The translations under genes were made by a program, and so were the position numbers. A stretch of DNA of 16,932 nt from WHSM01 sp050701635 (lineage in GTDB: Bacteria; Actinomycetota; Actinomycetes; Mycobacteriales; Micromonosporaceae), in assembly GCA_050701635.1 (NCBI GenBank), contig JBOGDF010000086.1:1-16932 (forward strand), in the 5' to 3' direction. Position 1 is the first letter of the stretch. Each line of letters begins with the position of its first letter. The notes beneath the pieces were generated by a model. The model was not told the DNA's origin and did no database searches. It worked only from the letters and a program-made list of their open reading frames with translations. Shown one piece after another: positions 1 to 5,600 of this stretch.

Positions 1-63
1 GCGCATCGCCGGCCCCGGCCCAGGCAACGGCGCCGCCGTTTTACTCATCGCCGGCCCCGGCAT
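1..63 (-). CDS. possible 5' end of an unidentified gene, cut by the window edge
   Basis: An ATG at 63-61 opens a leftward frame that stays open to the edge (21 codons, reading MPGPAMSKTAAPLPGPGPAM then R). A second in-frame ATG lies at 48-46. It would follow the beta-helix gene on the same strand after about 58 bases. Only a weak G-rich stretch precedes the first ATG. The product cannot be identified. The frame is short and GC-rich, so it could be chance. Confidence 0.25.
   Translation of the reverse strand, partial: MPGPAMSKTAAPLPGPGPAMR
4..61. repeat. 16-nt direct repeat, period 42
   Basis: CATCGCCGGCCCCGGC occurs at 4-19 and again, identical, at 46-61. The 42-base period is a multiple of three. 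In the possible leftward reading frame both copies encode Pro-Gly-Pro-Ala-Met, so this may be a coding duplication in a Pro/Gly-rich N-terminus. Confidence 0.6.
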
Positions 64-121
64 CGCGCCCCCGGACGCGGGGCGGGTGATGCTCGCCGAG
101 GCCGGCGGGCCGCCGGTCGGC

Positions 122-1981
122 TCATCGTCCGGCTCCACCCACGCGGCGCCAACGGCCGGCCGCGGCGGAGCGGCGCCAGCGGCTGGCGACCAGGGAGGCG
201 ACCGCCAGCAGCGCCAGCGTCAACGCGTCCGAGGCGCCCAGCGGTACCGGTACGCCCAGCGGCGTGGACGCGCCGGCCGGCCGGTACGCGCCGCTCGGGC
301 GCTGCGGCGAGTCCAGCCAGTCGCACGCCGGCGGGCGCCGCCAGGTGTCGTCGTCGCGGTTGTACTGCGTACACCCGAGGAAGCCGGCGTCCTTCACCGG
401 CATGCCGGGCGTGAACACCGAACCGCCGGTCTCGCAGGACGGCCGCGGCAGCGTGGCGTTGGAGGTCGGCAGGCCGTGCGAGGAGACGTTGCCGGACCAG
501 CAGTTGCCGGCGCCCTCGTCGTCCCACCAGAAGTCCAGCCCGTTGTGCGCGATGGTGCCGCCGGGCGCGAAGCCCAGCGAGTTGTTCTGGTAGCGGTTGT
601 GGTGCGAGGTGTCGTACAGCTTCGCGGGGTCGTACTCGTCGCGCAGCGGCGCCGGCACCCAGAACTGCATCGTGCCGTACCGCCAGTTGTCGTAGATCCT
701 GTTGTGGTCCACCGAGTTGGAGTTGCCGCCGGCGATCAGGATCCCTGTCCCGACCGGCATCGGTAGCACCGGGCACACCACCCCGTCGAGGTAGCCGCGC
801 TGCGCCAGCGGCCCCTTGCACTGGTCGGTGAAGACGTACCGCTCGTAGTAGTTGACGTTGTTGCGGTAGATCTCGTTGTGGCTGAACCGGGCGTGGTCCT
901 GCGGCAGCCCCGGGTGGCCGGGGAAGATGCTGTCGGTCGCCATCCCGAGCCCGTTGTCGAAGATCTTGTTGTCGTGTACGTACACCGAGTTGCCCGCGGT
1001 GCCGGAGTAGCCGAGCGCGTTGTGGTGCATCAGGTTGTTGCGCACTTCGATGGCGTACCGGATCGGCTCGAAGTTCGGGTTGTCGGCGTTCAGGTCGGAC
1101 GCCGAGCCGGGGTAGATCGCCGAGTCGCCGTTGTAGTAGCCGTCGACGTACTGGATCAGTCCGTGGTCGGAGGCGAAGGCGAGAATCCCGTACTCGTCGT
1201 TGGCCCGTGCCACCAGGTGCTCGGTGACGAACCCGTCGGTCTCCAGTACGTAGAGCGCGTTGAACTCCGCCTGCTGCACCGTGAAGTTGCGGAAGTAGAC
1301 CCCGTCGGCGCGGTCGGCCCGGATCCCGTTCAGCTTCCGGAACCGGTTGTCGATCACCACATCCGCGGGGGTACGCCCGGTGCCCTCGATCTGCAGTCCG
1401 CACCACTGGCTGTCGCACGCGATGCTGCCGTTGTCGGGCGTACGGTCGCCCAGGATCGCGATCAGGTTCAGGTTGTGCGGGCATCTGAGTTGGTCGGCGT
1501 ACGAGATCGCGATCGGCCCGGGGTCATCGGCCTCGGCCTGGGCGCCTTCCCGGCCTGGCATCGTCCCGACGTACTCGGCGTGGTCGAGTGGGCTGGTGGA
1601 GGAGGTCTTCAGGTTCGCGCAGTAGGGCGAGGGCTTCAGATCCGCCCACTTGTCCTCGGTGTACGTCCCCGGCATCAGGTAGATCGTGGAGTTGGCGACG
1701 CGTACGTCGTTGATCGCGTCCTGGATCGAGCCGTACCGGCACTCTGCGAGCAGTGCCTGGTTGCGGGCGCGCAACTCACCGCGGTAGGAGGCGATCCGCT
1801 GGGCCGTGTCCGGCCGGCAGACCACGAGATGGTTCGGCGCCGGGTAAGCGCGGTACGCCGGGACCGTACCGGTGCCGTCAGGGAACTGGGCGGGCCGCTC
1901 TTCGTGGGCGTACGCCGGGGCCGACAGGCCGAGGGCGAGCGCGGTGAACGTGGCGGCGGCGATACAGAGGCGAGAAAACAT
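122..1981 (-). CDS. secreted right-handed parallel beta-helix protein with C-terminal membrane anchor
   Basis: This 619-residue exported protein starts with a clear signal peptide (MFSRLCIAAATFTALALGL, cleavage probably after AYA at 25). Residues about 95-110 carry a NSTIYLMPGTYTED segment typical of the first coil of pectate-lyase-like or NosD-like beta-helices. Residues 205-500 hold many degenerate coils rich in Asn, Asp, Gly and His (for example FRNFTVQQAEF, HDNKIFDNGLG, HNRIYDNWRYG). There are about ten cysteines, plausible for an oxidised extracellular protein. Residues 585-601 form a hydrophobic helix followed by several arginines, so the mature protein is probably held at the membrane. 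ATG 1981 is chosen because AGGAGG lies 7 bases upstream; an earlier in-frame ATG at 2008 lacks this and would bury the signal peptide. No catalytic residues could be assigned. The substrate is unknown, possibly a polysaccharide by analogy with the fold. Confidence 0.85.
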   Translation of the reverse strand: MFSRLCIAAATFTALALGLSAPAYAHEERPAQFPDGTGTVPAYRAYPAPNHLVVCRPDTAQRIASYRGELRARNQALLAECRYGSIQDAINDVRVANSTIYLMPGTYTEDKWADLKPSPYCANLKTSSTSPLDHAEYVGTMPGREGAQAEADDPGPIAISYADQLRCPHNLNLIAILGDRTPDNGSIACDSQWCGLQIEGTGRTPADVVIDNRFRKLNGIRADRADGVYFRNFTVQQAEFNALYVLETDGFVTEHLVARANDEYGILAFASDHGLIQYVDGYYNGDSAIYPGSASDLNADNPNFEPIRYAIEVRNNLMHHNALGYSGTAGNSVYVHDNKIFDNGLGMATDSIFPGHPGLPQDHARFSHNEIYRNNVNYYERYVFTDQCKGPLAQRGYLDGVVCPVLPMPVGTGILIAGGNSNSVDHNRIYDNWRYGTMQFWVPAPLRDEYDPAKLYDTSHHNRYQNNSLGFAPGGTIAHNGLDFWWDDEGAGNCWSGNVSSHGLPTSNATLPRPSCETGGSVFTPGMPVKDAGFLGCTQYNRDDDTWRRPPACDWLDSPQRPSGAYRPAGASTPLGVPVPLGASDALTLALLAVASLVASRWRRSAAAGRWRRVGGAGR

Positions 1982-2004
1982 GAACGAACCTCCTATTTCC
2001 CGAT

Positions 2005-2033
2005 ACATCGAGGGAGGTACGCCGCCCGTTACT
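2005..2033 (-). promoter_or_regulatory. candidate ECF (sigma-BldN-like) promoter of the beta-helix gene
   Basis: On the minus strand AGTAAC (2033-2028) is followed after 17 bases by CGATGT (2010-2005), about 24 bases upstream of the chosen ATG. The arrangement matches the GTAAC-N17-CGTTGC sequence in front of the rsbN-like gene in this window. It is also similar to what I recall of Streptomyces sigma-BldN promoters. The -10 match is imperfect. Confidence 0.3.
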
Positions 2034-2090
2034 CACCCGAGACCCCTTGCTCGCGCGCACGTTTCTGGCAGGTCCGGTCCGGCCTCACCC

Positions 2091-2158
2091 CAAGATCGCC
2101 GTTTCGGGTACGCCCCGGCGATTTTCCGGTCCGATCCGCTCCCCAAACAGCGATCTTG
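2091..2158. repeat. dispersed intergenic inverted repeat, family A, copy 1
   Basis: The left arm CAAGATCGCCGTTTCGGG (2091-2108) pairs at 16 of 18 positions with the right arm CCCCAAACAGCGATCTTG (2141-2158), across a 32-base centre. A second copy lies at 13656-13722. The GATC-to-GATC span is exactly 62 bases in both, and the left arms share 15 identical bases. It lies between the glutaredoxin-like gene and the beta-helix gene. It could act as an RNA hairpin, a protein site or a non-autonomous mobile palindrome. Confidence 0.7.
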
Positions 2159-2173
2159 CGGAGGTACGGGGAG

Positions 2174-2250
2174 GGCGCGGGACCGGCGAGGCGCGGGACC
2201 GGCGTGGCGCGGGGCGGGTGTGCGGCAGCGGCGCGGCGCGGGTGTGCGGC
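2174..2250. repeat. short GC-rich tandem repeats downstream of the glutaredoxin-like gene
   Basis: A 16-base unit GGCGCGGGACCGGCGA/T occurs at 2174-2189 and 2190-2205, with a decayed third copy after it. CGGGTGTGCGGC occurs at 2215-2226 and again at 2239-2250. No gene is seen here. It probably reflects replication slippage in non-coding DNA. Confidence 0.55.
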
Positions 2251-2254
2251 GTGG

Positions 2255-2491
2255 CTAGCGGGCTAGGTCGCGGAGCAGGCGGTCCTCTTCGACGCGCCAG
2301 TAGCCGTGCTCCTTGCCGTCGAGCAGGACCACGGGGAGGCGGTCGCCGTACTCGCGTTCCAGCTCGAGGTCGGTGGTGACGTCGACCTCCTGCCACGGCA
2401 CCCCGGAGGCGTGGGCGACGCGCGCCATCGCTTCCCGGGCCGGCTCGCACAGGTGGCAGCCGGGCCGGGTGAGCAGGGTCAGGCGGTTCAC
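2255..2491 (-). CDS. glutaredoxin-family thiol-disulfide protein
   Basis: This 78-residue protein has a thioredoxin-like fold. A beta strand (LTLLTRP) leads directly into the redox motif C12-H-L-C15. A cis-proline signature follows at LPVV (P53), and a C-terminal helix ends the protein. The length and motif fit the short glutaredoxin-like family (DUF836 type) rather than classical GSH-dependent Grx; in actinobacteria the reductant could be mycothiol or thioredoxin reductase. The start is GTG 2491, whose first four bases GTGA overlap the TGA stop of the CoA ligase, indicating translational coupling. The substrate is unknown. Small glutaredoxin-like genes lie near bldN in other actinomycetes as I remember it, but I cannot confirm that here. 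Confidence 0.85.
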   Translation of the reverse strand: MNRLTLLTRPGCHLCEPAREAMARVAHASGVPWQEVDVTTDLELEREYGDRLPVVLLDGKEHGYWRVEEDRLLRDLAR

Positions 2492-4080
2492 CCGGGCAGC
2501 CCGTCGCGGAGCAGGGACTTGCGTACCTTCCCGGTCACCGAGTGCGGCAGCTCCTCGACGAACTCGACCGAGGTGGGGCACTTGAAGCGCGCCAGGTGCT
2601 TCTCGCAGTACGAGATCAGCTCGTCCACGGTCACCGTGCTGCCGGGCCGCAGCACCACGTACGCCTTGACGGTCTCCCCGGTGTACGGGTGCGGCACCCC
2701 GACCGCGGCCGCCTCGTGTACGGCCGGGTGACCGGCGATCGCCTGCTCCACCTCGCGCGGGTAGACGTTGAAGCCGGAGACCAGCACCAGCTCCCGCAGC
2801 CGGTCGACCAGGAACAGGTCGCCGTCCTCGTCGGCGTACGCCAGATCCGCGGTGGGCCACCAGCCGTCGGCGTCCGGGCCGTCCCGGCCGTCGGGCCAGT
2901 AGCCGGAGAACAGGTTGGCGCCACGTACCCAGATCTCGCCGGGGTCGGTGCCGGGGCTGGCGTCCTCGTCGTCCTCGGGCTCGATCACCTGGCCGTCGGT
3001 GCCGATCAGCTTCAGCTCCACACCCGGGATCGGACGGCCCACCGAGCCGGTCTTCGGCACCGGGCTCATCAGCGTGCTGGTCAGCACCGGGGCGGTCTCG
3101 GTCAGCCCGTACCCCTCGAAAACGTGGTGCCGGGTGGCGTCCAGGAACCGCCGCTGGGCGGCCGGGTCCAACGGCGCGGCGCCGCTGGCCGCGAGCCGTA
3201 CCGTGGAAAATGCCTCTCCCACCCCGTCGAGCAGGGACCAGGCCAGATACATCTGCGGTACGCCGAGCACCGCGCTCACGTGGTGCCGGTGCACCAGCTC
3301 CAGCGTGTCGGCCGGATCAAACCTTTCCACGAGTACGCCGGTGCAGCCGTGCTGCGCGATCGCGTGCAGCCCGGGCCCGAGCCCGTACGTGTGGAACAGC
3401 GGCAGCGCCAGCAGCACCACGTCGGTGGGGCCGAGCACGCGGGGCTGGATCTCGTCCAGCTGGTCCTGGTTGGCCAGCAGCGCCCGGTGGCTGAGCATCG
3501 CGCCCTTCGGCTGGCCCTCGGTCCCCGACGTGTAGAGCAGCACCGCGAGGTCTTCGCCGTGCGAGCCGGAGGGCACCGGCTCGCCGTCGGTGACCGCCAG
3601 CTCGGGCAGCGCGGTGCCGGGGCCGGTGGCGGCCTGCACGTACACCTGGCGCAGCTCGGGCAGGTCGCCGCGGACGGTGCCGACCGCCTGCGCCACCTCG
3701 GCGGTGGCGATCAGCGCCGCGGCGCCGGAGTCGGACAGCAGGTGGGCCAGCTCACCGGCCCGATACCCCGGGTTGACCGGTACGGCGACCAGCCCGGCGC
3801 GCAACGCTCCGAAGTACGCCCGCGCGAAGTCGGGCACGTTACCGAGAGCGATCGCGACCCGGTCGCCGGCGGCGCGGCCGCTGGCCAGCAGCCCGCGCGC
3901 GATGGCGTCCACCTCCCGGTCGAGCTGAGCCCAGGAGATGGTTTCGTCGCGGAACAGCAGCGCCGCGCGGTCCGGACTGCGTGCCGCGGCGGTACGTACG
4001 AGTTCCGCCAGGTTTGCGGTCGGGTTTCCAACAGGTTGCACGGCAAGCGAGTCTGGCACACCGAAGGCGTACGGGGACAC
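2488..4080 (-). CDS. AMP-forming acyl-CoA synthetase (long-chain fatty acid-CoA ligase type)
   Basis: This 530-residue member of the ANL superfamily should activate a carboxylic acid through an acyl-AMP and transfer it to CoA. All core motifs are present: the phosphate loop YTSGTEGQPKG (183-193), GYGLTET (323-329), the ribose-binding Asp in TADLAYADEDGD (D412), the hinge region VDRLRELVLVSGFNVYPREVE (425-445), and the C-terminal catalytic lysine in HSVTGKVRKSLL (K518). The sequence is closest in style to FadD-type medium/long-chain acyl-CoA ligases; the exact chain length cannot be read. The frame first opens after an upstream TGA and has no ATG, so GTG 4080 is taken as the start; no strong ribosome-binding site is seen, so the start is uncertain. 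It is divergent from the bldN leader region and coupled to the downstream glutaredoxin-like gene. Confidence 0.93.
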   Translation of the reverse strand: MSPYAFGVPDSLAVQPVGNPTANLAELVRTAAARSPDRAALLFRDETISWAQLDREVDAIARGLLASGRAAGDRVAIALGNVPDFARAYFGALRAGLVAVPVNPGYRAGELAHLLSDSGAAALIATAEVAQAVGTVRGDLPELRQVYVQAATGPGTALPELAVTDGEPVPSGSHGEDLAVLLYTSGTEGQPKGAMLSHRALLANQDQLDEIQPRVLGPTDVVLLALPLFHTYGLGPGLHAIAQHGCTGVLVERFDPADTLELVHRHHVSAVLGVPQMYLAWSLLDGVGEAFSTVRLAASGAAPLDPAAQRRFLDATRHHVFEGYGLTETAPVLTSTLMSPVPKTGSVGRPIPGVELKLIGTDGQVIEPEDDEDASPGTDPGEIWVRGANLFSGYWPDGRDGPDADGWWPTADLAYADEDGDLFLVDRLRELVLVSGFNVYPREVEQAIAGHPAVHEAAAVGVPHPYTGETVKAYVVLRPGSTVTVDELISYCEKHLARFKCPTSVEFVEELPHSVTGKVRKSLLRDGLPG

Positions 4081-4153
4081 CCGTGGCGCGGTTCTCGTAC
4101 CCCCGGTTCAAGTTACTCAGAGCGAGGAACACCGGACGGCGCGGGTGTGTCGG

Positions 4154-4190
4154 CCTATTTGGGGGCTAACCCCTACGAATAGGTGCACCT
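4154..4190. promoter_or_regulatory. stem-loop and adjoining 10-bp palindrome in the divergent promoter region
   Basis: CCTATT (4154-4159) pairs with AATAGG (4178-4183), and the inner GGGG (4161-4165) pairs with CCCC (4170-4173). The right arm runs into AGGTGCACCT (4181-4190), a perfect palindrome. It lies about 75-110 bases upstream of the CoA ligase start. It could be an operator for that gene or part of the bldN control region. Confidence 0.4.
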
Positions 4191-4232
4191 GGATCCCCCG
4201 AACAGGTGAGACTCCGGACCCTGGCCAGGAGA

Positions 4233-4247
4233 CGCACAAAATGTGCG
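4233..4247. promoter_or_regulatory. perfect dyad CGCACA-AAA-TGTGCG
   Basis: Six-base arms CGCACA (4233-4238) and TGTGCG (4242-4247) flank AAA. The dyad sits in one of the less GC-rich stretches of the window, between the divergent CoA ligase and bldN genes. It has the shape of a dimeric regulator site. I cannot name the regulator. Confidence 0.45.
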
Positions 4248-4252
4248 ACACG

Positions 4253-4301
4253 GTAGGTAGCCAATCGAACACACTCTGGCTCAGAGTAATGAAGTACCTA
4301 C
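4253..4301. promoter_or_regulatory. nested inverted repeats containing a BldD-like operator
   Basis: GTAGGTA (4253-4259) and TACCTAC (4295-4301) are perfect inverted copies. Between them lies a second perfect dyad, ACTCTG-GCT-CAGAGT (4273-4287). The stretch 4276-4290 (CTGGCTCAGAGTAAT) matches the published Streptomyces BldD consensus NTNACNCWGNGTNAN at all defined positions except one (G for A). bldN is an established BldD target in Streptomyces. The site is about 220 bases upstream of the bldN start. Confidence 0.5.
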
Positions 4302-4388
4302 GCAAAGCAGGCGCGCTCGGCATACCATCGGTCGGTCGGCGTGCCCGCACCTTGGGAACCCCGACACCCCTCGCCCGAGGAGGCTGCA

Positions 4389-4511
4389 GTGCCAGTGGAA
4401 GCACCGCCGTACCACCTCGCCGATGATGGCTGCGTACCCTGCCATTCATCGAGCCACTGGCCGATACTGAGTGCTCCGCGACAGTTGGGTCTAGGGGAGG
4501 GGTGCCGGTGA
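4389..4511 (+). CDS. 40-residue leader ORF coupled to bldN, contains CVPCH
   Basis: GTG 4389 is preceded by GAGGAGG (4377-4383) at 5 bases, the strongest ribosome-binding site in this region. The frame encodes 40 residues with C15-V-P-C18-H19, another His at 23 and Cys at 39, then stops at TGA 4509-4511. That TGA overlaps the bldN start as GTGA (4508-4511), the usual sign of translational coupling. About 14 of 40 third positions are A or T, far more than in the neighbouring genes, and ATA, CTA and CGA codons occur. It may therefore act through being translated rather than as a conserved protein. The CxxC/His pattern could bind zinc or sense redox state, but no homologue is recognised. It has no signal peptide or membrane segment. 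Confidence 0.5.
   Translation: MPVEAPPYHLADDGCVPCHSSSHWPILSAPRQLGLGEGCR
4391..4461 (+). promoter_or_regulatory. long-range stem in the bldN leader mRNA
   Basis: GCCAGTGG (4391-4398), just inside the leader ORF start, is a perfect inverted copy of CCACTGGC (4454-4461). Pairing would enclose the first third of the leader ORF and could be opened by ribosomes translating it. Eight base pairs at this distance could also be chance. Confidence 0.35.
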
Positions 4512-5329
4512 CTGGATATGCCGCGACGGGCTCCTCGGCACACCCCCCGATCCCACTCTCCGAAAGCTTCGCGCTGTTGCGCGAGATGCTCTCTGCCGTA
4601 CTGCGCGGGGAGGACGGCGCCACCGTCACCCAGACGCAGGTACGCAGCGGCACCCGTGCCGCCCGGCCGCGCCCCCGTACCGGCTCCGACGCCCGCCCCG
4701 GGTCGGACACCGGCACCGGCCGCGGCTCCGGCAACGACCCCGAGCCGGACAGCGAAGGCCGGGTCGGCTCCGCCGAGGTGTGGCACCTGGTCGAACAGGC
4801 CCAGGCCGGAGACGTCGAAGCGTTCGGCAAGATCTACGACCGGTACCTGGACACGGTGTTCCGGTACGTCTACTTCCGGGTCGGCTCTCGTACCCTTGCC
4901 GAGGACCTGACCCAGGAGGCGTTCCTGCGGGCGCTGCGGCGGATCAACAGCTTCACCTGGCAGGGCCGCGACCTGGGCGCCTGGCTGGTCACCATCGCCC
5001 GCAACCTGGTGGCCGACCACTTCAAGTCCGGCCGGTACCGGCTGGAGATGTCCACCTCCGAGGTGCTCGACGCCGACCGTGAAGACCGTGGGCCGGAAGG
5101 CAGCCCCGAGGCCGCGGTGGTGAGCAAGCTGACCAACGTCACCCTGCTGCAGGCGGTGAAGCGACTCGGTGCCGAGCAGCAGGAATGCATCGTGCTGCGG
5201 TTCCTCCAGGGGTTCTCGGTGGCGGAGACGGCACGCGCGATGGGGAAGAACGAGGGGGCGATCAAAGCACTGCAGTATCGAGCGGTGAGGGCGCTGGCCC
5301 GGCTGCTGCCGGAAGGATTCACCCCGTGA
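4508..5329 (+). CDS. bldN: ECF RNA polymerase sigma factor, BldN orthologue candidate
   Basis: This 273-residue sigma-70-family regulator has region 2 at about 92-175 (FGKIYDRYLDTVFRYVYFRV, then AEDLTQEAFLRALRRI) and region 4 at about 205-268 (EQQECIVLRFLQGFSVAETA then GKNEGAIKALQYRAVRALARLL). The blocks FTWQGRD-GAWLVTIARNLVADHFKS and GKNEGAIK-LQYRAVR-LARLLP match Streptomyces BldN as I remember it. BldN is also unusual among ECF factors in having a long N-terminal pro-sequence. Here about 90 residues precede region 2: an amphipathic helix (ESFALLREMLSAVLRG) and then a disordered Arg/Pro/Gly/Asp stretch, so proteolytic activation is plausible. GTG 4508 is chosen over GTG 4502 because GGGGAGG (4494-4500) is 7 bases upstream. 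The start overlaps the stop of a leader ORF. In Streptomyces BldN controls aerial-development genes; the targets here are inferred. Confidence 0.9.
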   Translation: MTGYAATGSSAHPPIPLSESFALLREMLSAVLRGEDGATVTQTQVRSGTRAARPRPRTGSDARPGSDTGTGRGSGNDPEPDSEGRVGSAEVWHLVEQAQAGDVEAFGKIYDRYLDTVFRYVYFRVGSRTLAEDLTQEAFLRALRRINSFTWQGRDLGAWLVTIARNLVADHFKSGRYRLEMSTSEVLDADREDRGPEGSPEAAVVSKLTNVTLLQAVKRLGAEQQECIVLRFLQGFSVAETARAMGKNEGAIKALQYRAVRALARLLPEGFTP

Positions 5330-5444
5330 CCGCGGTACGGCGTACCGCCGGTGACCGTTCGGTTACTTCTGGCTGCCTGAACGTGGGCGCTATCACAGCA
5401 ACTGGCCTGGAAATGGCGACATCGCGCCCTTGGCCAGGATTAGC

Positions 5445-5473
5445 CGTAACCAGACCGGGGTCAACCGCGTTGC
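5445..5473 (+). promoter_or_regulatory. candidate sigma-BldN promoter of the rsbN-like gene
   Basis: CGTAAC (5445-5450) is followed after 17 bases by CGTTGC (5468-5473), about 128 bases before the rsbN-like start. The AAC-containing -35 and CGT-containing -10 are typical of ECF promoters and resemble my recollection of sigma-BldN targets. Streptomyces rsbN is known to be transcribed by sigma-BldN from its own promoter, which fits the 271-base gap between the two genes. Confidence 0.45.
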
Positions 5474-5600
5474 AACCAGTGCGGTTAGAGGTTCATCGAT
5501 CCGGGACGCGGCAGCGGCCCCGGCCTACAGCCGTCTACCGACGGGGTGATCCACCGGCCGCACCGGGGACGGCAAGGGGAAGCAAGAGGAGGTGCGTGCG

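Noticed and set aside
45..1484. Long leftward open frame of 479 codons inside the beta-helix gene
   Set aside because: Its product is Arg/Pro-rich with no domain, and it lies wholly within a gene with signal peptide and good ribosome-binding site. It is an out-of-frame artefact of high GC.
2542..4182. Rightward open frame of 546 codons opposite the CoA ligase
   Set aside because: It is antisense to a gene with every ANL motif. The translation is low-complexity (His/Gln/Arg/Val) and has no recognisable fold.
4389..4511. Reading the leader peptide CVPCH as a heme c attachment site
   Set aside because: There is no signal peptide, no cytochrome fold and only 40 residues. A chance CxxCH or a zinc/thiol role is more likely.
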